Positions 1 to 6,742 of a DNA stretch of 18,189 nt are shown here, in pieces. This DNA is from Novosphingobium sp. UBA6722 (GTDB lineage Bacteria > Pseudomonadota > Alphaproteobacteria > Sphingomonadales > Sphingomonadaceae). A model generated the notes under the pieces. It had not been told where the DNA came from, made no database searches, and saw nothing but the letters and a program-made list of their open reading frames with translations. Made by a program: the position numbers and the translations under genes. Every line of letters starts with the position of its first letter. The first letter of the stretch is position 1. The stretch covers positions 1 through 18,189 of the forward strand of contig DKII01000146.1 of assembly GCA_002454125.1 (NCBI GenBank), given 5' to 3'.

Positions 1-1
1 C

Positions 2-88
2 TACATGCAGATCGAGGGCATGGCGGCGCTCGCCACACCAACAATAGAGGAGGCTCAGCCGCTACAGATTACACCAAAGGCCGCCTGA
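2..88 (+). CDS. 3' end of an unrecognised protein-coding gene (partial)
   Basis: The frame starting at base 2 is open from the window edge and ends in TGA at 86-88, giving 28 C-terminal residues that end in LQITPKAA. I do not recognise the family. The codons look like ordinary coding sequence for this genome. The next ATG, at 91, follows the stop by only two bases, an arrangement typical of translationally coupled operon genes, and an AAAGG stretch (76-80) sits at a plausible ribosome-binding distance from it. This suggests that the gene may be co-transcribed with the alkyl sulfatase. A chance open frame is possible because only 87 bases are visible. Confidence 0.4.
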   Translation, partial: YMQIEGMAALATPTIEEAQPLQITPKAA

Positions 89-257
89 AAATGCTGCCCG
101 CTGGCCACAACCGAATTTACACCACATTGACGGACACGACCCCGGAACTGCCCTGCTCGCGTTCGCTCCGCTGCTGCTGGCTCAGGCCCCAGCACCTGAC
201 GCACCCAAGCCCGCAACGCCGGCCACCCTGGCCGCACAGCGCGCCGCCGCAGCGGCC
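48..257 (+). other. In-frame upstream extension of the alkyl sulfatase with a signal-peptide-like segment but no start codon
   Basis: The sulfatase frame stays open upstream of TTG 258 as far as the TAG at 45-47. It encodes a hydrophobic stretch (TALLAFAPLLLAQA, 147-188) followed by a Pro/Ala-rich linker, which looks like a secretion signal with a cleavage site after the AQA. This frame contains no ATG, GTG or TTG before 258; the only unusual candidate is ATT at 126. The neighbouring frame has ATG at 91, two bases after the upstream stop. Adding one C to the CCCC run at 140-143 would join that ATG to the signal peptide in frame. Either a sequence error, a real frameshift mutation or a rare start codon could explain this. 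Confidence 0.55.
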
Positions 258-2081
258 TTGCCCCAGGATGATAACCGCGATGCCACCTTCGCCCGGCAGG
301 GATTCCTTGGCACCCGCAGCGATCCGCTGATCAAGGCGGCAGACGGCAGGCCGGTCTGGAACCTTGCCGCCTATGACTGGGTCGCTGGGGCAGCCCCCGA
401 TACCGTCAATCCGTCGCTTTGGCGGCATATCGGCATCCTGCGCCAGCACGGGCTCTACCAGGTAGCCGAAGGCGTCTGGCAGGTTCGTGGCTTCGATATC
501 TCGAACATGACCGTGGTGCGCGGCAATACCGGCTGGATTTTGATCGATCCGCTCACCGGGCGGGAAACCGCGAAGGCCGCGATGGATCTTGTGAACGAGA
601 AGCTGGGCCAACGGCCGGTAACGGCCGTGATCTATAGCCACAGCCACGGTGACCACTTTGGCGGCGTGCGGGGCGTGGTAGACGAAGCCGATGTGAAAGC
701 CGGCAAGGTAGCAATCATTGCCCCCGCCCACTTCATGGCGGAAACGGTCTCGGAAAACATCATGGCTGGTGCGGCGATGGGCCGCCGCGTGATGTACCAG
801 TTCGGCACTGCCTTGCAGCCCGGCACCCAGGGCCAGATCGGCAGTGGGATCGGCGCGGGTGTTTCGGGTGCCGAGATCACGCTGATCGCGCCGACCGACA
901 CGATCAACAAGACCGGTGAAAGCCGGGTCGTCGATGGCGTGACGCTGGAGTTCCAGATCGTCTCGGGGAGCGAAGCGCCCTCGGAGCTCAACGTCTATGT
1001 GGCGCCAAGCCGGACCTTTCTGTCGGCCGAAATGACCACCTGTTCGCTCCATAACATCCTGACCCCGCGCGGCGCCAAGGTGCGCGATGCGCGGATCTGG
1101 GCGAACTATATCGATGAGGCGCTCCAGACCTGGGGCAACCGTAGTGACAGCTTGATTTCAAGCCACTGCTGGCCGCGTTTCGGCACGGCTGAGGTGACCA
1201 GCGCGCTCGCTTCCAATCGTGACAACTACCGCTACCTGCATGATCAGACCGTGCGCCTGATGAACAAGGGTGGGACGATGCACGAAATCGCCGAGGGCCT
1301 GAAGCAGCCGCCCGAGATCGCCAAGGACTGGTTCAACCATGGCTATTACGGCACCTACAATCACAACTCGAAGGCGGTCTACCAGTTCTATCTGGGCTGG
1401 TACGATGGCAACCCGGCGAACCTCAACGCGCACCCGCCAGTAGAGCGCGCCAAGCGCATGGTAGAAGCCATTGGCGGCGCCACAAAGGCGTTGGCAGCGG
1501 CCAGAAAGGCCTTTGCCGCTGGCGACTATCGCTGGTCGTCTGACCTGCTCAGCCAGATCGTCTTTGCCGATCCGGCCAACAAGCCCGCACGTCTGCTGCT
1601 GGCCGACAGCCTTGAGCAGCAGGGCTACCAGGCCGAGAGCGCGATCTGGCGCAACCAGTTCCTGATGGGTGCAAAGGAACTACGCCAAGGCGTGGTGGCG
1701 CGCCCCACTTCGGCCCAGAACGCTGACATGATCGCCGCCGTCTCGACGCAGGAGTTGCTCGATTCGGTCTCGACGCGGTTCGATCCGCTCAAGCTTGGCG
1801 GGCGGACGCTGGGCATCAATCTGGTCATGCCCGAGCGGCAGGAAACCGCTGGAATCGAAGTAACCCGCACCACGATGATCGGTCGGATGAAGCCGGTTGC
1901 CCAACCCGCCGCGACCATTACCGGCCCGCGCCGCGCACTGCTTGGCCTGCTATTCCTGAAGATGCCGCTGGCGCAGCTCGAAATGATGGGTGTGAAGGTA
2001 GAGGGCGACCGCGCGGCCGCCGAGGCTTGGCTCAACGCCATTGAGCCGATCCCCGGCGCCTTCAATATCGTCGAACCCTGA
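258..2081 (+). CDS. Alkyl sulfatase, metallo-beta-lactamase fold (SdsA/BDS1 family)
   Basis: Hydrolyses sulfate esters of alkyl chains (SDS-type substrates), releasing the alcohol and sulfate; family members act in the periplasm or outside the cell. Numbered from TTG 258, the N-terminal catalytic domain carries the zinc motif SHSHGDH (His128, His130, Asp132, His133), with further expected ligands at Glu239, Glu258 and His303 (SSHCWP). The spacing between these residues agrees with what I recall for Pseudomonas SdsA1. The conserved family segments around residues 47-56 (APDTVNPSLW) and 78-99 are present. A helical dimerisation domain follows (about 320-480), then a C-terminal SCP2-like lipid-binding domain (about 490-607). 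The 607 residues from TTG are slightly short for the family because the signal peptide lies upstream in the same frame without a recognised start. I chose TTG 258 only as the first conventional start; the mature protein probably begins upstream. It converges on mltG. Confidence 0.9.
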   Translation: MPQDDNRDATFARQGFLGTRSDPLIKAADGRPVWNLAAYDWVAGAAPDTVNPSLWRHIGILRQHGLYQVAEGVWQVRGFDISNMTVVRGNTGWILIDPLTGRETAKAAMDLVNEKLGQRPVTAVIYSHSHGDHFGGVRGVVDEADVKAGKVAIIAPAHFMAETVSENIMAGAAMGRRVMYQFGTALQPGTQGQIGSGIGAGVSGAEITLIAPTDTINKTGESRVVDGVTLEFQIVSGSEAPSELNVYVAPSRTFLSAEMTTCSLHNILTPRGAKVRDARIWANYIDEALQTWGNRSDSLISSHCWPRFGTAEVTSALASNRDNYRYLHDQTVRLMNKGGTMHEIAEGLKQPPEIAKDWFNHGYYGTYNHNSKAVYQFYLGWYDGNPANLNAHPPVERAKRMVEAIGGATKALAAARKAFAAGDYRWSSDLLSQIVFADPANKPARLLLADSLEQQGYQAESAIWRNQFLMGAKELRQGVVARPTSAQNADMIAAVSTQELLDSVSTRFDPLKLGGRTLGINLVMPERQETAGIEVTRTTMIGRMKPVAQPAATITGPRRALLGLLFLKMPLAQLEMMGVKVEGDRAAAEAWLNAIEPIPGAFNIVEP

Positions 2082-2090
2082 GCGGGTCCG

Positions 2091-2116
2091 GCGGGGGCTT
2101 CCTCAAAAGTCCCCGC
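2091..2116. terminator. Possible convergent terminator hairpin between the sulfatase gene and mltG
   Basis: Bases 2091-2100 pair with 2107-2116 to give a 10-bp stem (one G-U wobble) around a 6-base loop. It lies 9 bases after the sulfatase stop and overlaps the last codons of mltG. No T tract follows on either strand, so it is not a classical intrinsic terminator. It may slow or protect transcripts from both sides. Confidence 0.35.
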
Positions 2117-3077
2117 GGGCTCTGCGGATTGCGAACCAACGCTCGACGTTGGCGTTGTGCTCTTCCAGCGTGCGGGCGAAGAGGTGTCCGCCGGTGCCAT
2201 CAGCGACCATGTAGAGCACATCGGTCTTGGCCGGGTTCAGCACCGCTTCGATCGAGGCGCGGCCCGGGTTGGTGATCGGTCCCTTGGGCAGGCCGATCAT
2301 GGTATAGGTGTTGTAGTCGTTGACCGCCTGGATCTCGCTCTGCCGGATCCGACGCCCCAGCGGCTTGCCCTTGGTGATCGGGTAGATGATCGTTGGATCG
2401 GCCTGCAGCATGATCCCCTGCCGCAAACGGTTGGAATAGAGCCCGGCGACAGTGCGGCGTTCGCTCGGCTTGCCGGTTTCCTTTTCAACGATCGCCGCGA
2501 GCGACAGGGCGGCTTCCGGCGTCGCTACTGCCGTGTTGGGACTGCGTTTGGCCCAGAGTTCGGCCAGCGTTCGCTGCATTGCTGCCTGCATCCGCAGCAG
2601 CACGGCCTGACGGCTTTCGCCACGCTCGATCTCATAGGTGTCGGGCAGGATCGATCCTTCCGCCGGCACCTCGATCGAACCGGTCAGCTGACTGTTCGCC
2701 ATCAACCGCTCATAGACCATGATCGAGGGCATCCCTTCCGGGATCGTCACGAAGCGCCGCAACACTTCGTCGCCCTGGATGATCGAGAGAATGCGTGACG
2801 GACTGGCACCCTTGGGGAACATGAATTCCCCGGCCTTGATCGGCGCGCCCGCGCCAAAAATGCGGGCACGGATGCGGAAGGCTTCGGCGCTGTCGATTGC
2901 GCCTTCGGCCTCCAGCTTGTTCGCAACCGAAGACAGGCTGGCCCCGTCGGGAACCACAAAAGCCGTTTCCTGCTTGAGCGGCCCGGCCGTGAACCAGCCA
3001 GCAACCAGCCAGCCCAGCGCGGCGAGCGCCAGCAAGACCGCTGCGAGCAGCGGCCAGCACCCGCGCCGACCCAACAT
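2103..3077 (-). CDS. mltG: Endolytic transglycosylase MltG (YceG-like)
   Basis: Inner-membrane lytic transglycosylase that cuts nascent peptidoglycan strands and is thought to set glycan length. The 324 residues start with an arginine-containing N-terminus and one transmembrane helix (about residues 8-29). A LysM-like subdomain follows (about 35-110), then the YceG catalytic domain. The signature AAIVEKET (194-201) holds the likely catalytic Glu198. LQADPTIIYP (224-233) and YNTYTMIGLPKGPI (255-268) are further family hallmarks, and VADGTGGHLF is near the C-terminus. The ATG overlaps the fabF stop by one base (TAATG on the coding strand), so it is translationally coupled as the last gene of acpP-fabF-mltG, an order common in alphaproteobacteria. 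Confidence 0.95.
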   Translation of the reverse strand: MLGRRGCWPLLAAVLLALAALGWLVAGWFTAGPLKQETAFVVPDGASLSSVANKLEAEGAIDSAEAFRIRARIFGAGAPIKAGEFMFPKGASPSRILSIIQGDEVLRRFVTIPEGMPSIMVYERLMANSQLTGSIEVPAEGSILPDTYEIERGESRQAVLLRMQAAMQRTLAELWAKRSPNTAVATPEAALSLAAIVEKETGKPSERRTVAGLYSNRLRQGIMLQADPTIIYPITKGKPLGRRIRQSEIQAVNDYNTYTMIGLPKGPITNPGRASIEAVLNPAKTDVLYMVADGTGGHLFARTLEEHNANVERWFAIRRARGDF

Positions 3078-4339
3078 TAGTCTTCGATTGCCTTGACGAT
3101 CACCGATGCGTTGGTTCCGCCGAACCCGAAGCTGTTGTTGAGCGCGGCCCGGACGGTCCGCTTGCGCGCAACCTTGGGAACCAGGTCAACGCCTTCGGTC
3201 CCTTCGTCGGGATTATCGAGGTTGAGCGTTGGCGGAACGATCTGGTCGCGGATCGCGAGGATGCAGAAGATCGTCTCAACTGCCCCGGCCCCGCCCAGCA
3301 GGTGTCCGATCGCCGATTTGGTACTGCTCATCGAAGCACCAGACAGATCATCGCCCAGCACGCGCTTCACGGCGGCCAGCTCGATCGTGTCAGCCATGGT
3401 CGAGGTGCCGTGGGCGTTCACGTAGTCAATATCACCCGGCCCCATTCCGGCCTTGCGCATGGCCATCCGCATCGACAGTTCGGCACCCTTGCCTTCCGGA
3501 TGTGGTGCGGTGACGTGATAGGCATCACCCGACAGGCCGTAACCAACCACTTCGGCATAGATCTTCGCGCCGCGGGCCTTGGCGTGCTCATATTCCTCAA
3601 GCACGACAATCCCGGCGCCCTCACCCATCACGAAGCCATCACGGTCCTTGTCATAGGGCCGGCTCGCCTGTTCAGGGCGATCATTGTACGAGCAGTTGAG
3701 CGCGCGGGCCTGAGCAAATCCGGCGATCCCCAGCGGGTTGACGGTGCCTTCCGCGCCGCCCGCCAGCATGATGTCGGCATCGCCATCCTTGATCATCCGG
3801 GCAGCGTCACCAATCGAGTGCGCACCGGTCGAGCAGGCGGTCACGACGGCGTGGTTCGGCCCCATCAGTCCATACTTGATCGAAACCTGACCCGAGATCA
3901 GGTTGATGATGCGGCCATGGACGAAGTGCGGGCTGACGCGAGCCGGACCCTTCTCGTGCAGGACAATCGATTCGGATTCGATCCCAGGCAGACCGCCGAT
4001 GCCGGCGCCGATGGAGCAACCGGTCCGCATCTTGAGGTCATCATCCATTTCGGTCAGGCCGGCATCTTCCAGCGCCTGGCCGGCGGCATCGAGGCCGTAG
4101 ATGATGAACGGATCGACCTGGCGCTGGATCTTGTGATCGACGCGCTTGTTGGGATCGAAGCCCCAGGGGTGGTCAGCCGGCTTCACTTCACAGGCGATCT
4201 GGCACTTCTGGTCGGCGGCATCAAAGCGCGTGATCGGACCCGCGCCAGACTTGCTGGCGATGAGGTTTGCCCAGGTCGTTTCGACATCGCCCCCAAGCGG
4301 GGTAACCAGGCCCAGTCCCGTAACCACTACGCGGCGCAT
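3077..4339 (-). CDS. fabF: 3-oxoacyl-[acyl-carrier-protein] synthase II (KAS II)
   Basis: Condenses malonyl-ACP with acyl-ACP in the cytosolic type II fatty-acid elongation cycle, including the temperature-sensitive C16-to-C18 step in model bacteria. At 420 residues it is of normal length. The catalytic triad is clear: Cys169 in VVTACSTGAHS, His310 in NAHGTST and His346 in KSAIGHLLGGAG, with Lys341. The glycine-rich loop NSFGFGGTN (402-410) is intact. The start at 4337-4339 is supported by a strong Shine-Dalgarno GGAGAAG (4343-4349, minus strand) three bases away. It lies 124 bases downstream of acpP, with two hairpins in that gap, and ends overlapping the mltG start. Its partner substrate carrier is the adjacent acpP product. 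Confidence 0.98.
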   Translation of the reverse strand: MRRVVVTGLGLVTPLGGDVETTWANLIASKSGAGPITRFDAADQKCQIACEVKPADHPWGFDPNKRVDHKIQRQVDPFIIYGLDAAGQALEDAGLTEMDDDLKMRTGCSIGAGIGGLPGIESESIVLHEKGPARVSPHFVHGRIINLISGQVSIKYGLMGPNHAVVTACSTGAHSIGDAARMIKDGDADIMLAGGAEGTVNPLGIAGFAQARALNCSYNDRPEQASRPYDKDRDGFVMGEGAGIVVLEEYEHAKARGAKIYAEVVGYGLSGDAYHVTAPHPEGKGAELSMRMAMRKAGMGPGDIDYVNAHGTSTMADTIELAAVKRVLGDDLSGASMSSTKSAIGHLLGGAGAVETIFCILAIRDQIVPPTLNLDNPDEGTEGVDLVPKVARKRTVRAALNNSFGFGGTNASVIVKAIED

Positions 4340-4357
4340 GCACTTCTCCGGATATGC

Positions 4358-4392
4358 GACAGGCCCAGACCCTTTGCGGGACTGGGCCTGTC
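4358..4392 (-). terminator. Strong hairpin in the acpP-fabF gap, possible attenuator or mRNA-stabilising element
   Basis: An 11-bp perfect inverted repeat (4358-4368 with 4382-4392) continues after one A·A mismatch into three more G-C pairs, with a 5-base loop (4373-4377). It sits 9 bases before the fabF Shine-Dalgarno sequence and about 70 bases after the acpP stop. No U tract follows on the minus-strand transcript, so full termination is unlikely. A role in partial termination, RNA processing or protecting the acpP message is inferred. Confidence 0.6.
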
Positions 4393-4423
4393 AGATTTCG
4401 TCACTCGGCTTCCGCAGTTCAAC

Positions 4424-4441
4424 CCCCAGACAGGCTTGGGG
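4424..4441 (-). terminator. Short GC hairpin just after acpP
   Basis: Bases 4424-4428 (CCCCA) pair with 4437-4441 (TGGGG) around an 8-base loop. The hairpin begins 22 bases after the acpP stop on the minus strand. Only GTT follows it, so it is a weak terminator candidate. Together with the larger hairpin further downstream it could lower fabF expression relative to acpP. Confidence 0.3.
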
Positions 4442-4463
4442 CGGGTGCGGAAAGCAGGCTGGA

Positions 4464-4700
4464 TCAGCCCTTGTTCTCGTCGATGTACTTGATCGCGTCC
4501 GAGACGGTGCTGATCTTCTCAGCCGCATCATCGGGGATCTCGACGCCAAATTCTTCTTCGAACGCCATGACAAGCTCAACGATGTCGAGGCTGTCGGCAC
4601 CCAGGTCGTCGATGAAGCTCGCGTCCTCAGTCACCTTTTCGGCTTCGACGCCGAGGTGCTCGACGACAATCTTCTTAACCCGGTCGGCGGTGTCGCTCAT
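4464..4700 (-). CDS. acpP: Acyl carrier protein
   Basis: Small acidic four-helix protein that carries growing acyl chains on 4'-phosphopantetheine for fatty-acid, phospholipid and lipid A synthesis. The 78 residues have the standard ACP length. The attachment motif GADSLDIVEL places the modified serine at Ser37, and the acidic helix II that docks partner enzymes follows it. The start is supported by a purine-rich AAGGGG (4708-4713) upstream on the minus strand. It is the first gene of acpP-fabF-mltG and has its own upstream gap of 145 bases after aspS, where a promoter can be proposed. Very high expression is expected from family knowledge. Confidence 0.98.
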   Translation of the reverse strand: MSDTADRVKKIVVEHLGVEAEKVTEDASFIDDLGADSLDIVELVMAFEEEFGVEIPDDAAEKISTVSDAIKYIDENKG

Positions 4701-4745
4701 GGATTTACCCCTTCGTGAACGGCAGATGAAACAGTGTTGAACCCC

Positions 4746-4774
4746 GCCCTAGAGAAGGGCGCGGCGACTGGCAA
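4746..4774 (-). promoter_or_regulatory. Candidate promoter of acpP-fabF-mltG
   Basis: On the minus strand, TTGCCA (4769-4774) and TAGGGC (4746-4751) are separated by exactly 17 bases. They would start a transcript around 4739, with a leader of about 40 bases before the acpP ATG. The -35 matches the consensus at 5 of 6 positions, but the -10 is poor. A 5-bp stem (GCCCT/AGGGC, 4746-4760) overlaps the -10. No better pair was seen in 4701-4845. Confidence 0.45.
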
Positions 4775-4845
4775 GAGGGCTGCACCGCATCAACACATTC
4801 GCTTTACCAGCGATACGTATGTACTTGGCCAGCCCGCGCGGAAAA

Positions 4846-6627
4846 TCAGCCCTTCGGCGGCTCGACAATCCGCAAGTTAAGCTCGCGCAGTTGCTTGGGC
4901 TCGGCCGGTGAAGGTGCACCCATCAGCAGGTCCTCGGCGCGCTGGTTCATCGGGAAGAGCGTGATTTCGCGCAGATTCTGCACGCCGCACAGCAGCATGA
5001 CCATGCGATCGACCCCGGCCGCCATCCCGCCATGCGGCGGCGCGCCATACTGGAACGCGCGATACATGCCCCCGAAGCGATCTTCGACGTCGGCCTTGGA
5101 CAGGCCGACCAGTTCGAACGCCTTGACCATCAGGTCCGGATGCTGGTTGCGGATCGAACCAGAGGCCAGTTCATAGCCATTGCAGACCATGTCGTACTGA
5201 TAGGCCTTGATCGTCAGCGGATCCTGGTTTTCCAGCGCTTCCAGCCCGCCCTGCGGCATTGAGAACGGGTTGTGCGCGAAGTCGAGCTTCTTCTCTTCCT
5301 CGCTCCATTCATAGAACGGGAAATCGATGATCCAGCAGAAGCGGAACGAATCCTTGTCGATCAGACCCAACTGATCGCCCACCCGGCTGCGCGCCGCGCC
5401 GGCCAGCTTGGCGGCCTGCTCTTCCTTGCCAGCGGCAAAGAAGGCGCCATCGTTCGGGCCGAGGCCGAGCGAATCCCACAGCGCGGCCATCTTTTCTTCG
5501 CCGTGGTTCTTGGCGATCGGGCCGCCGAACACGCCGTCCTTGCGGGTCGCATAGCCCAAGCCGGCATGGCCTTCGCTGCGGGCCCACTCGTTCATGTCAT
5601 CGAAGAACTTGCGGCTCAGGCCGGCCGTCTCCGGTGCCGGGATCAGGCGAACCACCCCGCCGCTGCCGACGATCTTCTCGAACAGGCCAAAGCCCGACGC
5701 GGTAAACTCGCTCGTCACGTCGCGGATGATCAGCGGGTTGCGCAGGTCCGGCTTGTCAGTGCCATAGTCCAGCATCGCCTTGGCATAGGGGATGCGCGGG
5801 AACTGCCCGGCCGGCGTTACCGCCTTGCCGTTTGCAAACGTCTCGAAAATCCCGGCCATGACCGGCTCCATCGTTTCCCAGACTTCTTCCTGGGTGACGA
5901 AGCTCATTTCGAGATCGAGCTGATAGAACTCGCCCGGCAAGCGGTCGGCGCGCGGGTCTTCGTCGCGGAAGCAGGGGGCGATCTGGAAGTAGCGATCGAA
6001 CCCGGCAACCATCAGCAGCTGCTTGTACTGCTGCGGTGCCTGCGGCAGCGCGAAGAACTTGCCGGTGTGAATGCGGCTCGGCACCAGAAAGTCGCGTGCG
6101 CCTTCGGGGCTGGACGCGGTCAGGATCGGGGTCGAGAACTCGGTGAAACCGATGTCTTCCATCCGGCGGCGCGTTTCGCGGATAATCGCGGTGCGCGTCA
6201 TGATGTTGGCGTGCAGCGTCTCGCGCCGCAGATCGAGGAAGCGATAGCGCAGGCGCACGTCCTCGGGATATTCCTGCTCGCCCGCCACGGGTAGCGGCAG
6301 TTCTTCCGCGCGGCTCAGCACTGTGGCCGATCGGGCATAGACCTCGATCTCACCGGTCGGGAGGTTGGCGTTCACGGTCGCCGCGCTGCGAGCCTTGACC
6401 TCGCCGTCGATCGTCACGACCGATTCAACCCGCAAGCATTCGAGAATCGCCAGCGCTGGACTGTCGACGTCGGCAACGATCTGGGTCATGCCGTAATGGT
6501 CGCGCAGGTCGACAAACAGCACGCCGCCGTGGTCGCGCTTGCGGTGGACCCAGCCCGACAGGCGGATGGTCTGGCCTACATCGCTGGCGCGCAGGGCGCC
6601 GCAGGTGTGCGAACGATAAAGATGCAT
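4846..6627 (-). CDS. aspS: Aspartyl-tRNA synthetase, bacterial type, probably non-discriminating (Asp/Asn)
   Basis: Charges tRNA-Asp with aspartate (class II synthetase). From the chosen ATG the protein is 593 residues: an OB-fold anticodon-binding domain (about 1-110), then the catalytic core with the bacterial GAD insertion. Visible motifs are QAPQQYKQLLM, motif 2 (FRDEDPRADR then GEFYQLDLE) and motif 3 near the C-terminus (GGMAAGVDRMVMLL). His33 in RKRDHGG sits where non-discriminating enzymes such as that of Pseudomonas carry His, which suggests it also makes Asp-tRNA-Asn for GatCAB conversion (inference). ATG 6627 is preferred over the in-frame TTG at 6642, because MHLYRSHTCGAL is the usual N-terminus and AGAG lies five bases before it. 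It is divergent from rnd, with its own promoter. Confidence 0.97.
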   Translation of the reverse strand: MHLYRSHTCGALRASDVGQTIRLSGWVHRKRDHGGVLFVDLRDHYGMTQIVADVDSPALAILECLRVESVVTIDGEVKARSAATVNANLPTGEIEVYARSATVLSRAEELPLPVAGEQEYPEDVRLRYRFLDLRRETLHANIMTRTAIIRETRRRMEDIGFTEFSTPILTASSPEGARDFLVPSRIHTGKFFALPQAPQQYKQLLMVAGFDRYFQIAPCFRDEDPRADRLPGEFYQLDLEMSFVTQEEVWETMEPVMAGIFETFANGKAVTPAGQFPRIPYAKAMLDYGTDKPDLRNPLIIRDVTSEFTASGFGLFEKIVGSGGVVRLIPAPETAGLSRKFFDDMNEWARSEGHAGLGYATRKDGVFGGPIAKNHGEEKMAALWDSLGLGPNDGAFFAAGKEEQAAKLAGAARSRVGDQLGLIDKDSFRFCWIIDFPFYEWSEEEKKLDFAHNPFSMPQGGLEALENQDPLTIKAYQYDMVCNGYELASGSIRNQHPDLMVKAFELVGLSKADVEDRFGGMYRAFQYGAPPHGGMAAGVDRMVMLLCGVQNLREITLFPMNQRAEDLLMGAPSPAEPKQLRELNLRIVEPPKG

Positions 6628-6646
6628 CGAAACTCTTTCCAATCGG

Positions 6647-6662
6647 CCTGCAATGATGCAGG
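6647..6662 (-). promoter_or_regulatory. Small hairpin in the aspS 5' leader
   Basis: CCTGCA (6647-6652) and TGCAGG (6657-6662) form a perfect 6-bp stem with a 4-base loop. It falls between the proposed transcription start (about 6669) and the aspS ribosome-binding site. It is too small and simple to be a T-box or known riboswitch. It may stabilise the 5' end of the mRNA. Confidence 0.4.
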
Positions 6663-6675
6663 GGCGAAGGCGCGG

Positions 6676-6704
6676 CTAACAGGCGATGGCCGCACATTTG
6701 TCAA
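6676..6704 (-). promoter_or_regulatory. Sigma-70-type promoter of aspS
   Basis: The minus strand shows a perfect -35 TTGACA (6699-6704), a 17-base spacer and -10 TGTTAG (6676-6681). The predicted start near 6669 leaves a leader of about 40 bases before ATG 6627. This is the best promoter match in the window. It also argues against a longer rnd N-terminus starting at 6686, inside the promoter. Confidence 0.7.
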
Positions 6705-6742
6705 GCCGGGGGCTCGCACGGGCCCAACTACAGAAAAGAAGC

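Noticed and set aside
117..1052. Long minus-strand open frame opposite the alkyl sulfatase
   Set aside because: It lies antisense to conserved zinc-motif coding sequence and has an Arg/His/Gly-rich composition with no recognisable domain; a high-GC shadow frame.
3302..4492. 396-codon plus-strand frame opposite fabF and its upstream gap
   Set aside because: Fully antisense to catalytic fabF sequence and low-complexity in composition; no family features.
5272..6294. 340-codon plus-strand frame opposite aspS
   Set aside because: Antisense to AspRS motif 2 and flanking core sequence; a GC-driven open frame.
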